DNA from: Prauserella flavalba
Lineage (GTDB): Bacteria > Actinomycetota > Actinomycetes > Mycobacteriales > Pseudonocardiaceae
Direction: 5' to 3'
Length of the DNA: 64,000 bases
Assembly (NCBI RefSeq): GCF_003202235.1
Contig: NZ_MASU01000013.1
Span: 310,001 to 374,000 of the forward strand
Each line of letters opens with the position of its first letter. Within the stretch, counting starts at the first letter, position 1. Both the position numbers and the translations under genes were made by a program. Under the pieces are notes generated by a model. The model did no database searches. It was not told the DNA's origin and worked only from the letters and a program-made list of their open reading frames with translations. Shown here piece after piece: positions 40,304 to 49,039 of this stretch.

Positions 40304-40412
40304 CGCTCGGCCGGCGGCCGGCGAAACCACGCCGAACGGCTGCGGAAGGGCCCCGAACGGGGCCCGCCGGGGGCGTAACAGCGCACCCGATAAGGAAAAA
40401 ATCCGCGTGCCG

Positions 40413-40440
40413 TTTGGAATTTGTGCTGCGTTGGTAATAC
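40413..40440 (+). promoter_or_regulatory. hupB promoter
   Basis: TTTGGA (40413-40418), 16-bp spacer and TAATAC (40435-40440), in an AT-richer part of the gap. It gives a ~55-base untranslated leader ending in GGAGG before the ATG at 40500. Confidence 0.55.
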
Positions 40441-40499
40441 CGTGTGCGCATGTCGGCCGGTGTGGCCGGGTAACAAGTAGTTCTTCTTGGAGGACTGGA

Positions 40500-41150
40500 A
40501 TGGCCAACAAGGCCCAACTGATCGAGGCGCTCTCCGAGCGCCTGGGCGACAAGAAGGTCGCTTCGCAGGCTGTCGACAACCTCGTCGACATCATCATCCG
40601 TACGGTCAACAAGGGCGAGAAGGTGAACATCACCGGCTTCGGTGTGTTCGAGAAGCGCGCCAGGGCTGCCCGTACCGCCAGGAACCCGCGCACCGGCGAG
40701 ACCGTGCGCGTCAAGAAGACCAACGTCCCGGCCTTCCGCGCCGGTACGACCTTCAAGGACGTGGTGAGCGGCGCCAAGAAGCTGCCGAAGGCCACCACGA
40801 CCAAGCGTTCGACGGCTTCCACGTCGACGCGGAGCACTGGCACCACGACGAGGGCGGCAGCCAGCAGGCCGACCGCGACGCGTAGCACCACCACGCGTTC
40901 CCGTGCCACGACGGCTCGCAGCACGACGAGCCGCACGGCGACCAAGGCCGCTTCGTCGAGGACGGCCGCGAAGAGCACTGCCACCAAGGCGGCTCCGAAG
41001 ACCACCGCCAAGACCGCGGCGAAGACCACGGCAAAGGCCACCACCGCGAAGAAGGCCCCCGCCAAGACCACGGCGAAGGCCAGCACCGCCAAGGCGGCCC
41101 CGAAGACCGCGGCCAAGCGGACCACCGCTGCCGCCAAGAAGAAGAAGTAA
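40500..41150 (+). CDS. hupB: HU-type nucleoid protein with basic tail (HupB)
   Basis: Chromosome-organising protein of 216 residues. The first ~92 residues are a complete HU fold: [42 protein letters not shown] and the DNA-embracing arm with VPAFRAG. The remaining ~125 residues are a low-complexity tail of Ala, Thr, Lys, Ser and Pro (repeats like [12 protein letters not shown]), as in mycobacterial HupB/HLP, which adds non-specific DNA and RNA binding. The tail here is Thr/Ser-rich in its first half. The gene has its own promoter and a strong terminator. Confidence 0.95.
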   Translation: MANKAQLIEALSERLGDKKVASQAVDNLVDIIIRTVNKGEKVNITGFGVFEKRARAARTARNPRTGETVRVKKTNVPAFRAGTTFKDVVSGAKKLPKATTTKRSTASTSTRSTGTTTRAAASRPTATRSTTTRSRATTARSTTSRTATKAASSRTAAKSTATKAAPKTTAKTAAKTTAKATTAKKAPAKTTAKASTAKAAPKTAAKRTTAAAKKKK

Positions 41151-41190
41151 GCCCGCTACCGGGCTGCCGGTTCGTTCCGGCTCACTTCTC

Positions 41191-41226
41191 GGCAGGGCCC
41201 CGCGCCACCCGGCGCGGGGCCCTGCC
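41191..41226 (+). terminator. hupB terminator
   Basis: Perfect 16-bp stem, 41191-41206 and 41211-41226 (GGCAGGGCCCCGCGCC and its complement), with an ACCC loop; GCGTTTCG follows. It is the first of three hairpins in the 336-base gap before the convergent mutT1-like gene. The gap holds no gene. Confidence 0.85.
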
Positions 41227-41314
41227 GCGTTTCGTGGGCCATTTCCCGGGGGCGCCCATCCGCTCCCGGCACCGGCCAAGCTGAGACGCCGCACGGCACG
41301 GTGTTCGCCCAACC

Positions 41315-41367
41315 GCAGTGAAGGCCACCTTCACTGCGTTCAGCGCAGGCATGGTGGCCTTCACTGC
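41315..41367. repeat. Nested palindrome, copy 3
   Basis: Arm 1 (41315-41337) is the consensus. The joint is GTTCAGC and arm 2 (41345-41367) reads GCAGGCATGG, TGG, CCTTCACTGC: the variant also found in copies 4 and 5. Confidence 0.88.
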
Positions 41368-41421
41368 GTTGGACAGGCATGGCGGGGCGTCTGTTTGGGT
41401 GGCGGGGGGAGAAGGGCGGGC

Positions 41422-41474
41422 GCAGTGAAGGCCACCTTCACTGCGTTGAGCGCAGGCATGGTGGCCTTCACTGC
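41422..41474. repeat. Nested palindrome, copy 4
   Basis: Second full copy in the same convergent gap, 54 bases after copy 3. Arm 1 41422-41444, joint GTTGAGC, arm 2 41452-41474 with the GCATGG variant. The same orientation as copy 3 suggests a local duplication or repeated insertion. Confidence 0.88.
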
Positions 41475-41486
41475 GGGTGGAGGGGG

Positions 41487-42434
41487 CTACGAGTTCGCCG
41501 GGGCCGGTGCCGGGAGAGGGGTTGGTAGGTAGTGTGCGGCCGCGAGTCGCGGGCCCGCGTCGCCCTCGGCGAACGACAGCAGCCACACCGAGCCCTTCTT
41601 GCTCGCCACGCCGTCCGCCTTCGTCTCGGGAAGCTCGACGCCGCCGTGCTCGGCGAGCGCGCTCACGATGTCCGGGATGACCCCGCCCTGGCTGCACGCG
41701 ACCGGAGTGCCGCCGTCGGCGACGATCGCGAGCAGCCGCGACCACGCCACCACGGGGTCGGTCCAGTAGTCGTCCTCCGACAGCAGCGGCTCGTGGACGA
41801 TCTCGGCACCGATGTCCTCGGCGAGGCCCTGCACGGTCTGGACACACCGCAGGCGCGGCGCGGAGAACACGCGGTCGGGGCCGAACGCCCTCAGCAGCAC
41901 CCGCAGCGCCTCCGCCTGCCGCATTCCCGCGTCCGAGAGCGGCCTCAGATCGTCGTCACCGGTCCACTCCTCCCGTTTGCCCGCCTTGCCGTGCCGGACC
42001 AGCAGGAGCGTCGTCAGGGCCGGGGGCAGCGCCGTGAACTCCCGCAACACCTCCTTGTCGGTGCCGTAGCTGAGCAACGATTCGGCCTCGGCCGGCGGAA
42101 GCCAGCGCAGTTCGTCGACTTCCTCGTTCGGGATGAATCGGCCCTCGCCGGCCCTCGCGGCGAAGTAGTCGACCGTTTTCGGGCCCTTGGCCACCTCGTA
42201 TTCCGCGGTATTCAGGAAACGGCCGAGAACGGCGGTGAACCCCGTTTCCTCGGCGAGTTCCCTCACCGCGGCGACCGGGGCGGTCTCGCCGGGGTCGACT
42301 TTTCCCTTGGGCAGTGACCAGTCGTCATAGTGCGGCCGGTGCACGACCGCGATCTCGATTTCCGGGGAGGTGCCCTGTCGCCACAACACGGCTCCCGCGG
42401 CCCGGATGGCCCGCCCGTGGTCCATGCCGCTCAC
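41487..42434 (-). CDS. mutT1: NUDIX hydrolase fused to histidine phosphatase (MutT1-like)
   Basis: A 315-residue two-domain protein. The N-terminal NUDIX domain has the full box [23 protein letters not shown]. The C-terminal domain is a histidine phosphatase starting with [13 protein letters not shown], with a late Ser-rich core. This fusion matches mycobacterial MutT1, which removes oxidised nucleotides (8-oxo-dGTP) and diadenosine polyphosphates. The second catalytic His of the phosphatase part is not obvious (ACSQGG where SHGG is expected), so that activity may be weak. The GTG start overlaps the ppk stop as GTGA. Confidence 0.88.
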   Translation of the reverse strand: MSGMDHGRAIRAAGAVLWRQGTSPEIEIAVVHRPHYDDWSLPKGKVDPGETAPVAAVRELAEETGFTAVLGRFLNTAEYEVAKGPKTVDYFAARAGEGRFIPNEEVDELRWLPPAEAESLLSYGTDKEVLREFTALPPALTTLLLVRHGKAGKREEWTGDDDLRPLSDAGMRQAEALRVLLRAFGPDRVFSAPRLRCVQTVQGLAEDIGAEIVHEPLLSEDDYWTDPVVAWSRLLAIVADGGTPVACSQGGVIPDIVSALAEHGGVELPETKADGVASKKGSVWLLSFAEGDAGPRLAAAHYLPTPLPAPAPANS

Positions 42435-44650
42435 CCGGCGGCCCCGTGCCTGCGCAGCAGCTCGACCTGGTGGTCACGCACCTGTGTGGAGTCGGCGGGA
42501 GAGGGAATCCATTCGCCGGTGGAGCTGAGCACCCAGCAGCGGGTCAGCGGATCCAGCGCCGAGCTGAGCACGTCGTCGAGCTGTGCGGTCAGCTTCGGAT
42601 CCTTGACCTGCACCAGCGCCTCGATGCGGCGGTCGAGGTTGCGGTGCATCATGTCGGCGCTGCCGATCCAGTACGCGTCCGCCCCGCGGAAGTGGAAGAT
42701 CCGCGAGTGCTCCAGGAAGCGGCCGAGGATCGAGCGCACGGCGATGTTGTCGCTCAGGCCGGGTACGCCCGGCTTCAGCGCGCAGATGCCGCGCACGACG
42801 ACGTCCACCGGCACCCCGGCCTGCGAGGCGCGGTACAGGCCGTCGATGATCTGCTCGTCGACGAGCGAGTTGCACTTGAGGCGCACGCCGGCCGGCCCAC
42901 CGGAACGGGCCACGTCGATCTCGTGCTGGATGCAGTCGAGGATGCCGCGCCGGATGCCGTTGGGCGCCGTCAGGATGTTGCGGTAGGTCGCCTGCCGGGA
43001 GTATCCGGTGAGGACGTTGAACAGGTCCGTGAGGTCCGCGCCGATCGCCGGGTCGGCCGTCAGCAGCCCCAGGTCCTCGTACAGCCGCGCCGTCTTCGGG
43101 TTGTAGTTGCCGGTGCCGATGTGGCAGTAGCGGCGGATCGTGGAGCCCTCCTGGCGCACCACGAGCGCCACCTTGCAGTGGGTCTTGAGCCCCACGAGGC
43201 CGTACACGACGTGCACGCCGGAACGTTCGAGCGTGCGCGCCCACGTGATGTTGGCCTGCTCGTCGAAGCGGGCCTTGATCTCCACGAGCGCCACGACCTG
43301 CTTGCCCGCCTCGGCCGCGTCGACGAGCGCGTCGACGATCGGGGAGTCGCCGGAGGTGCGGTACAGCGTCTGCTTGATCGCCAGCACCTTGTCGTCGGCC
43401 GCGGCCTGCTCGATGAACCGCTGCACGCTCGTGGAGAACGAGTCGTAGGGGTGATGCACGAGCACGTCGCCCTCGCGCAGCGTCGCGAACACGCTCTTCG
43501 GGGTCTCCCGCTCGCCGAACGCGGGGTGCGTGGCGGGCACGAACGGCCGGTCCTTGAGCTCCTTGCGGTCGATCGCCGAGAGCTGGTGCAGACAGCTGAG
43601 GTCGAGCAGCCCCGGCACCTCCACGACGTCGCGCGGGTCCACCTCCAGCTCGCGCAACAGGAGTTCGAGCATGTGCTCGCTCATGTCCTGCGCCACCTCG
43701 AGCCGCACCGGCGGGCCGAAGCGGCGCTGAGCCAGCTCGCGTTCCAGCGCCTGCAACAGGTCCTCGTCGCGGTCCTCCTCGACCTCGAAGTCGGCGTTGC
43801 GGGTGACCCGGAACACGTGGTGCTCGGTCACCTCCATGCCGCTGAAGAGCTCCCCGAGGTGCGCGGAGATCAGTTCCTCCAGCGGCAGGAAGGTCGCGGT
43901 GTGGCTGTCCCGCTGCCGCTCGATGCGCACCAGCCGGGGCACGTTGTTGGGCACCTTCACGCGCGCGAAACGTTCCGTGCCGCCCTCCGGGTCGCGGACG
44001 GTCACGGCGAGGTTCAGCGACAGGCCCGAGATGTACGGGAAGGGGTGGGCCGGGTCGACGGCCAGCGGCGTGAGCACCGGGAAGATCTGGTCGGTGAAGT
44101 AGTGGGAGAGCCGCTCCCGGTCCTCCTCCTCCAAATCGGACCACCGGACGATGCGGATGCCCTTCTCCTCCAGCGCCGGTCGCACGTGCTGCTCGAAGGC
44201 CTCGGTGTGCCGTTCGACGAGGTCCTGGTTGCGCTTGGCGATGTAGGACAGCTGCTCGCGGGGCGTGAGGCCGTCGGCGCTGCGTACGGACAGGCCGGTC
44301 TCGTCCCTTCGCTTGAGACCGGCCACCCTGACCATGTAGAACTCATCCAAATTGGACGCGAAGATCGCCAGGAACTTGGCGCGCTCGAGCAGCGGCTGCG
44401 ACTCGTCCTCCGACAGCGCGAGCACCCTGGCATTGAAGTCCTGCCACGAGAGCTCCCGGTTGAAGTACCGGTCGTCGGGCAGTGCGTCGGCCAGCTCCTG
44501 TGCTCCCGTCGCCGCCGGCGGGGCCGAGGGGACGGCCTGGGTGGACTTGGGCCTGCCGTTCTCGGGGGCGACGGGCGGTGGCGGAGGCGTGGTGACGCGC
44601 CGCCCGTCCGGCGACCCACCGGGCGGGGAGATGCTCTCGTCGTTGCTCAC
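42431..44650 (-). CDS. ppk: Polyphosphate kinase 1
   Basis: Makes inorganic polyphosphate from ATP. The 739-residue product has the N-terminal domain ([20 protein letters not shown]), head domain, and C1/C2 catalytic domains with the phosphorylated His in [22 protein letters not shown] ~55-residue Pro-rich N-terminal tail precedes the family start, as in other actinobacteria. GTG at 44650 is chosen; a frame to 44731 would add an unlikely extension. The mutT1-like gene follows with a four-base overlap; this ppk-mutT1 order is conserved in mycobacteria. Confidence 0.95.
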   Translation of the reverse strand: MSNDESISPPGGSPDGRRVTTPPPPPVAPENGRPKSTQAVPSAPPAATGAQELADALPDDRYFNRELSWQDFNARVLALSEDESQPLLERAKFLAIFASNLDEFYMVRVAGLKRRDETGLSVRSADGLTPREQLSYIAKRNQDLVERHTEAFEQHVRPALEEKGIRIVRWSDLEEEDRERLSHYFTDQIFPVLTPLAVDPAHPFPYISGLSLNLAVTVRDPEGGTERFARVKVPNNVPRLVRIERQRDSHTATFLPLEELISAHLGELFSGMEVTEHHVFRVTRNADFEVEEDRDEDLLQALERELAQRRFGPPVRLEVAQDMSEHMLELLLRELEVDPRDVVEVPGLLDLSCLHQLSAIDRKELKDRPFVPATHPAFGERETPKSVFATLREGDVLVHHPYDSFSTSVQRFIEQAAADDKVLAIKQTLYRTSGDSPIVDALVDAAEAGKQVVALVEIKARFDEQANITWARTLERSGVHVVYGLVGLKTHCKVALVVRQEGSTIRRYCHIGTGNYNPKTARLYEDLGLLTADPAIGADLTDLFNVLTGYSRQATYRNILTAPNGIRRGILDCIQHEIDVARSGGPAGVRLKCNSLVDEQIIDGLYRASQAGVPVDVVVRGICALKPGVPGLSDNIAVRSILGRFLEHSRIFHFRGADAYWIGSADMMHRNLDRRIEALVQVKDPKLTAQLDDVLSSALDPLTRCWVLSSTGEWIPSPADSTQVRDHQVELLRRHGAAG

Positions 44651-44715
44651 CCCTGCATTGTTCCCCACGGAGGCGACTGTTGCGCATACCCGAGCGAACG
44701 CGCAGGCGACGGCTT

Positions 44716-45369
44716 TCAGTGCGGAACGCACGCCGTGCCGAGCAGCGCCGTGGTGCTCGGGCCGAGACCGAGCAGCCTGGCGTGCTCCAGGTCCTCGGGA
44801 GTGTCGACGTCACCGCGCAGCGACGGCGCCTTCAGCGCGAGCGGCACGGCGCCCGACGCGGTGTGGGCGCTCGCGGAGCCCTCGCCGAAACGAGGCGCAA
44901 GCGGTTGCCCCGCGCCGGACAGCAGCAGGGTGGTGCCGGTGCCGTGCCGGTCGGCCGTGAACGCCCTGCGCCCGCCTGCCTCCGCGAGCGCGGCCGCGAG
45001 CTCGCCGGGCCGCAGCGCGGGCAGGTCGGCCTGCAGCGCGCCGACGGCCGCCAGCGGGTCGGCGGCACGCAGCAGCCGTTCGCCCACCAGCAGCGCGCCG
45101 TTGAGCCCGCCCAGTACCTCCCCGTTGCCCTGTTCGTCCACCACCTCGGCGCCGAGCTCGCGCAGCGCGGCGAGCGCCTCGGGGTCGGAACCGACGACGA
45201 GCACCCGCCGCACGCCGGGGGCCGCGGTCGCGGCGCGCAGCGTGTCGGAGGCCAGCGCGAGCACGAGTGCCGCGTGGCACTCGGCGTCGGCCGGGTAGCC
45301 GAGCGCGCCCCGCAGCCGCGACTTGCCGGCGTGGGGTGGCTTCAGGGGCACGATGAGGTCTGTGGCCAC
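44716..45369 (-). CDS. cofC: 2-phospho-L-lactate / phosphoenolpyruvate guanylyltransferase (F420 synthesis)
   Basis: A 217-residue nucleotidyltransferase-fold protein of the CofC/FbiD family: [18 protein letters not shown] at the start, [32 protein letters not shown] with the metal-binding Asp, and [12 protein letters not shown] at the end. In actinobacteria the enzyme activates phosphoenolpyruvate with GTP for coenzyme F420. GTG at 45369 fits the family start; a longer frame to 45432 includes a basic run before it. It lies upstream of ppk and is divergent from plsC. Confidence 0.86.
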   Translation of the reverse strand: MATDLIVPLKPPHAGKSRLRGALGYPADAECHAALVLALASDTLRAATAAPGVRRVLVVGSDPEALAALRELGAEVVDEQGNGEVLGGLNGALLVGERLLRAADPLAAVGALQADLPALRPGELAAALAEAGGRRAFTADRHGTGTTLLLSGAGQPLAPRFGEGSASAHTASGAVPLALKAPSLRGDVDTPEDLEHARLLGLGPSTTALLGTACVPH

Positions 45370-45448
45370 GCCACCATCTTTACCTATCCGGGCCGCCGCG
45401 TGCCTGTGGGAGGATCGCGTCAGCTTCCGCACGCGATGAGGAGGAGTC

Positions 45449-46147
45449 TTGGCTGATCGGGAGAAGGGCGGCTTCTGGGTCGGGGCGGCCGCGGTGCTGT
45501 TCTACCCGCTGACCTGGATGGGCAAGAGCGTCTACCGGGGCACCGAGCGGATCCCGAAGAACGGGCCCGTGCTGCTCGTGATGAACCACGTCTCGCACCT
45601 CGACCCCGCCGTGGACGCGGTGTTCGTGCACCGCAACAAGCGCGTGCCCCGGTTCATGGCCAAGGACAGCCTCTTCCGGGTGCCGATCTTCGGCAAGATC
45701 CTCGCCGGCTCCGGCGGCATCCCCGTCACCAGGGGAAGCGCCACCGCGGGCGACAGCCTCAAGGCCGCGCACGAGACGCTGGCGAACGGCAAGCTCGTGC
45801 TCATCTATCCAGAGGGGACGATCACCAAGGACCCCGAGGGCTGGCCGAAGCGGTCCTACACCGGCGTCGCCAGGCTCGCGCTCGACAACGACGTGCCCGT
45901 GGTCCCGGTCGCGCGGTGGGGCACCCAGAACATCTGGAACGGTTACACGAAGAAGTTCCGGCCGTTCCCGCGCAAGACGGTGGTCCACTCCGTCGGCCAG
46001 CCGGTGGACCTGGCGAAGTACCGCGAGCAGGAACGCACCCCCGCCGTGCTGCGCGAGGTCACCGACCTGCTGATGGGCGAGGTGCTCTCGCTGCTCGTGG
46101 AGATCCGCGGCGAGCAGCCGCCCGCGAAGCGGGAGGATGGCGCCTGA
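45449..46147 (+). CDS. 1-acyl-sn-glycerol-3-phosphate acyltransferase (PlsC family)
   Basis: A 232-residue membrane-associated acyltransferase of phospholipid synthesis. The catalytic NHVSHLDP (NHxxxxD) and the substrate motif [17 protein letters not shown] are intact, and a hydrophobic N-terminal segment ([15 protein letters not shown]) should anchor it. The start is TTG at 45449, supported by GAGGAG upstream. gpsA, which supplies glycerol-3-phosphate, follows immediately, so the two form a phospholipid-precursor pair. Confidence 0.92.
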   Translation: MADREKGGFWVGAAAVLFYPLTWMGKSVYRGTERIPKNGPVLLVMNHVSHLDPAVDAVFVHRNKRVPRFMAKDSLFRVPIFGKILAGSGGIPVTRGSATAGDSLKAAHETLANGKLVLIYPEGTITKDPEGWPKRSYTGVARLALDNDVPVVPVARWGTQNIWNGYTKKFRPFPRKTVVHSVGQPVDLAKYREQERTPAVLREVTDLLMGEVLSLLVEIRGEQPPAKREDGA

Positions 46148-46148
46148 C

Positions 46149-47168
46149 ATGACCGGCATCACTGTGCAGTCGGTCACGGTGCTCGGTGCGGGTTCGTGGG
46201 GCACGACGTTCGCCAAGGTGCTCGCCGACGCGGGCCGCGACGTCACGATGTGGGCGCGCCGCGCCGAGGTCGCCGCCGAGATCCGCGACGAGCACACCAA
46301 CAGCGGCTACCTGCCCGGCGTGACGCTGCCTGGGCGGCTCACGGCCACGGCCGATCCGGAAGAGGCGCTGTCGGGCGCCGACGCCGTGGTGCTCGCGGTG
46401 CCGAGCCAGAGCCTGCGCGCGAACCTCACCGGCTGGCGTGGCCTCCTGCCACGCGACGCGATCCTCGTGAGCCTCGCCAAAGGTGTCGAACTCGGCACCC
46501 TGAAACGGATGAGCGAGGTGATCAGCGAGATCGCCGAGGTGCCCGCGAACGAGGTCGTGGTGGTGTCCGGTCCGAACCTCGCGCGCGAGATCGCGCAGCA
46601 GCAGCCCGCGGGCGCCGTGCTCGCGTGCGCCGACCACGACCGTGCCGTCGCGATCCAGCAGGCCAGCTTCAACGGCTACTTCCGTCCGTACACCAACACC
46701 GACGTGGTGGGCTGCGAGCTCGGCGGCGCCTGCAAGAACGTGATCGCGCTGAGCTGCGGCATGGCGGCCGGACTCGGGTTCGGCGCCAACACGATGGCGA
46801 CGCTCATCACCCGCGGTCTCGCCGAGACGGCGCGGCTCGGGGCGAAGCTCGGCGCCGACCCGCTGACGTTCGCGGGCCTGGCCGGGGTGGGCGACCTCGT
46901 GGCGACGTGCGCGTCGCCGTTGTCGCGCAACCGCACCTTCGGCGAGCGCATCGGCAGGGGCGAGACGCCGCAGCAGGCGCAGGCCGCGGTGGGCGGTCAG
47001 GTGGCCGAGGGCGTGATGTCGTGCCAGTCGATCCGCGAGCTCGCGCGCGGCGTGGGCGTGGACATGCCCATCACCGACGCGATGTTCCGCGTGTGCCACG
47101 AGGGTATGGACCCTGCTCGCGTCGGTGCCGAGCTGCTCGGCCGCCAGCAGAAGCACGAGTGGTCCTAG
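46149..47168 (+). CDS. gpsA: Glycerol-3-phosphate dehydrogenase [NAD(P)+]
   Basis: Reduces dihydroxyacetone phosphate to glycerol-3-phosphate for membrane lipids. The 339-residue product has the Rossmann motif [34 protein letters not shown], and the active-site Lys in [15 protein letters not shown], all intact. The ATG at 46149 follows the plsC stop by one base; an ATG at 46137 directly after GGGAGG is possible. The stop codon lies within the first bases of a large palindrome, later split by the IS110 element, which may have been its terminator. Confidence 0.96.
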   Translation: MTGITVQSVTVLGAGSWGTTFAKVLADAGRDVTMWARRAEVAAEIRDEHTNSGYLPGVTLPGRLTATADPEEALSGADAVVLAVPSQSLRANLTGWRGLLPRDAILVSLAKGVELGTLKRMSEVISEIAEVPANEVVVVSGPNLAREIAQQQPAGAVLACADHDRAVAIQQASFNGYFRPYTNTDVVGCELGGACKNVIALSCGMAAGLGFGANTMATLITRGLAETARLGAKLGADPLTFAGLAGVGDLVATCASPLSRNRTFGERIGRGETPQQAQAAVGGQVAEGVMSCQSIRELARGVGVDMPITDAMFRVCHEGMDPARVGAELLGRQQKHEWS

Positions 47169-47274
47169 GAGCGCACTGAACAACCGCTGCCCTACTGCGC
47201 GACGCCCAGACGGCGCCTCGCTGCGTTGTCGGAAAGCCCGAGTACGACCCCGGTACGAGGGCTTCCCTCCGCCT
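47165..47274. repeat. Left half of a large palindromic element (split by the IS)
   Basis: CTAGGAGCG (47165-47173), CTGAACAACC (47176-47185) and GCCTCGC (47215-47221) are matched in reverse by CGCTCCTAG, GGTTGTTCAG and GCGAGGC at 48831, 48819 and 48781. An inner hairpin joins GGAAAGCCC (47231) to GGGCTTCC (ends 47266). Removing the IS restores a ~170-bp stem-loop. The half overlaps the gpsA stop codon. Confidence 0.8.
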
Positions 47275-47283
47275 AATGAGAGT

Positions 47284-47490
47284 TGCGGGTTGGTCATTGG
47301 GCAGGACTCGTGGTCGGTGACCATCGGTGGGTGAGCACTCTCTCCGCCTGAACCCCTTGTGTGGGGAGTTCTGTCGCAAGATCGTGCCCCTGCCGGTAGC
47401 CCGGGAGAACGGATCGCTGATGGGATGTCGTGCCCACCGAGTGTGGTGTGAGCACTGGTTCATTAGGCCGCTGAGTGTTCTCCCGCGCGT
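47284..47490 (+). ncRNA. Bridge RNA of the IS110 element (predicted)
   Basis: Target loop: CTCCGCCT (47342-47349) repeats the left target flank at 47267-47274, and TCGCAAG (47374-47380) is the reverse complement of the right flank at 48778-48784; a GAACCCC/GGGGAGTTC hairpin lies between them and GCAC/GTGC plus GGG/CCC close the loop. Donor loop: TGGGATGTC (47421-47429) repeats the element's right end at 48770-48778, and TCATTAG (47460-47466) is the reverse complement of its left end 47273-47279; CGGGAGAAC (47402-47410) and GTTCTCCCG (47477-47485) close it. A 5' hairpin TGGTC/GACCA is at 47311-47323. Target loop before donor loop matches the IS621 order. The exact ends are inferred. Confidence 0.82.
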
Positions 47491-47530
47491 GACCGGGGTA
47501 TGACGAGCGTTGTGGAGGGAGACGGACACG

Positions 47531-48757
47531 GTGCTGTTCGTGGGAGATGACTGGGCCGAAGACCATCACGATGTCGAGTTGATGGACACGGCGGGCCGGC
47601 GGCTGGCGAGAGCCCGGCTGCCGGAGGGGGTGGCTGGGATCGCCCGGTTGCACGCGATGATCGCCGAGCACCTGGGCCCGGACACCGATCCCGATCAGGC
47701 GCGGGTGGTGATCGGGATCGAGACCGATCGCGGGCCCTGGGTGGCTGCCCTGGTCGCCGCGGGGTACGCCGTGTTCGCGGTCAACCCGTTGCAGGCGGTC
47801 GGATACCGGCGGCGGCATGGTGTGTCCGGGGCGAAAAGCGACGCTGCGGACGCGCACATGCTGGCCAACATGGTACGTACCGACGCCCACGAGTTGCGCC
47901 CGATCGCCGGTGACAGCCCCGAGGCCGAGGCGGTCAAGGTCATCACCCGGGCGCACAAGACGTTGATTTGGGAACGCACCCGCCACACCCAGCGGCTGCG
48001 CCACAGCCTGCGCGAGTACTTCCCCGCCGCACTGGAGGCATTCGAGGACCTGGATGCACCCGAGGCGCTGGAACTGCTGGGGAAGGCACCCGACCCGGAC
48101 AGCGCAGCGCGGCTGTCGCTGAGCCAGATCCGGGCCGCGCTGCGACGTGCTCGCCGCCGCGACATCGAGGGCAAAGCCACCCGGATCCAGTCGCTGCTGC
48201 GCGCCCAGCAGCTGGGGCAGCCCGCGGTGGTCACCGCGGCCTATGCAGCCACCACCCGCGCCGCGGTCACGGTGCTGGCCACCCTGCGCGCGCAGGTCAG
48301 CACCCTGCAGGGCCAGGTCGAGACGTTTTTTGGCCAGCACCCGGACGCTGAGATCGTGCTGTCCCAGCCTGGGCTGGGACCGATCCTGGGCGCCCGGGTG
48401 CTGGCCGAGTTCGGCGACGACCCCAACCGTTACGCCAGCGCGAAAGCACGCAAGAACTACGCGGCGACCAGTCCGATCACCCGCGCCTCGGGCAAGAAGA
48501 AGGTCGTACTGGCCCGCTTCGTGCACAACGACCGGCTGATCGACGCGTTGATGACCCAGGCCTTCGCCGCGCTCAACACCTCACCCGGTGCGCGAACCTA
48601 CTACGACCAGCAACGAGCCCGCGGTGTCGGGCACAACCCCGCGCTGCGCCAACTGGCCAACCGGCTCGTCGGCATCCTGCACGGCTGCCTGAAAACCCGC
48701 ACCCTCTACAACGAGACCACCGCCTGGTCGCACCACGCCAACAACATCGCCGCTTGA
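47531..48757 (+). CDS. IS110-family transposase (bridge recombinase)
   Basis: A 408-residue recombinase. The N-terminal RuvC-like domain has the DEDD set: Asp6 in VGDDWAEDHHD, Glu64 in IGIETDRG, Asp104 and Asp107 in KSDAADAHMLA. A coiled-coil region (about 135-270) leads to the C-terminal Tnp domain with LSQPGLGPILGARVLAEFGD and NYAATSPITRASGKKK, where the catalytic Ser is probably Ser320. All key residues are intact, so the element may be active. Start is GTG at 47531, about 10 bases after GGAGGGAG; a TTG at 47510 would add seven residues. The stop codon overlaps a TTGACA that forms a promoter in the circular element. Confidence 0.92.
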   Translation: MLFVGDDWAEDHHDVELMDTAGRRLARARLPEGVAGIARLHAMIAEHLGPDTDPDQARVVIGIETDRGPWVAALVAAGYAVFAVNPLQAVGYRRRHGVSGAKSDAADAHMLANMVRTDAHELRPIAGDSPEAEAVKVITRAHKTLIWERTRHTQRLRHSLREYFPAALEAFEDLDAPEALELLGKAPDPDSAARLSLSQIRAALRRARRRDIEGKATRIQSLLRAQQLGQPAVVTAAYAATTRAAVTVLATLRAQVSTLQGQVETFFGQHPDAEIVLSQPGLGPILGARVLAEFGDDPNRYASAKARKNYAATSPITRASGKKKVVLARFVHNDRLIDALMTQAFAALNTSPGARTYYDQQRARGVGHNPALRQLANRLVGILHGCLKTRTLYNETTAWSHHANNIAA

Positions 48758-48779
48758 CATTCAAGCTCCTGGGATGTCT
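48754..48779 (+). promoter_or_regulatory. Right end with half promoter for the circular form
   Basis: TTGACA at 48754-48759 overlaps the transposase stop. When right and left ends are joined through the CT core, 17 bp separate it from TCTAAT (48777, CT, 47275-47277), a near-consensus -10. Transcription would start near 47284, at the front of the bridge RNA. Confidence 0.7.
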
Positions 48780-48839
48780 TGCGAGGCCGCCGCCTGGATC
48801 GCCGCTCGCTACGGGCGGGGTTGTTCAGCACGCTCCTAG
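48780..48839. repeat. Right half of the large palindromic element
   Basis: Contains GCGAGGC (48781-48787), GGTTGTTCAG (48819-48828) and CGCTCCTAG (48831-48839), which pair with segments of the left half at 47165-47221. Confidence 0.8.
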
Positions 48840-48853
48840 CGGGTGGAACCCGT

Positions 48854-48882
48854 TTGACGCTTCGGGGCCGTGCTGGTTTGCT
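48854..48882 (+). promoter_or_regulatory. Promoter of the cysteine leader transcript
   Basis: TTGACG (48854-48859), 17-bp spacer and TTTGCT (48877-48882). The start of transcription falls at about 48889-48890, on the ATG of the Cys-rich leader. The -10 is weak, so the call rests mainly on position. Confidence 0.5.
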
Positions 48883-48889
48883 GTGCGGC

Positions 48890-48979
48890 ATGTCGACGTG
48901 GAGCGCACTCATGGCGGGGGACCACACCGGTCTCCGCCATGCCCGCTGCGCGTCGTGTCCTTGCTGTTGTCGCCGGTGA
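48890..48979 (+). CDS. Polycysteine leader peptide (29 aa)
   Basis: Short frame starting MSTWSALMAGDH and ending CASCPCCCRR: five of the last ten residues are Cys. It lies 60 bases upstream of the cysteine dioxygenase gene, on the same strand, with its ATG where transcription should begin. Leaderless polycysteine frames of this type act in mycobacteria as cysteine-responsive attenuators of downstream sulfur genes. Here a ribosome running out of charged tRNA-Cys would change folding around the next gene. A second ATG at 48911 would give 22 residues. Confidence 0.72.
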   Translation: MSTWSALMAGDHTGLRHARCASCPCCCRR

Positions 48980-49039
48980 CGGATTCAGCACGCATTCCCG
49001 ACGTCAGCAACCACCTTTCAGCAAGGACCTCATTCCCTC

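Larger units (their letters stand above)
47275..48779 (+). mobile_element. IS110-family insertion sequence (1,505 bp, CT core)
   Basis: Boundaries are set by a CT at both ends (47273-47274 and 48778-48779), by restoration of the palindrome CTCCGC-CT-TGCGAGG when the interval is removed, and by bridge-RNA guides that match both junctions. The element has a 256-base non-coding left end, one DEDD transposase gene and a 20-base right end. There are no terminal inverted repeats and no target duplication beyond the core, as is usual for IS110. It inserted between gpsA and the cysteine dioxygenase leader. The element could equally be drawn as 47273-48777. Confidence 0.88.

Noticed and set aside
47169-47530. 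A passenger gene in the IS110 left end
   Set aside because: Frames there are short and cross the guide segments; the stem-loop structure and guide matches explain the region better.
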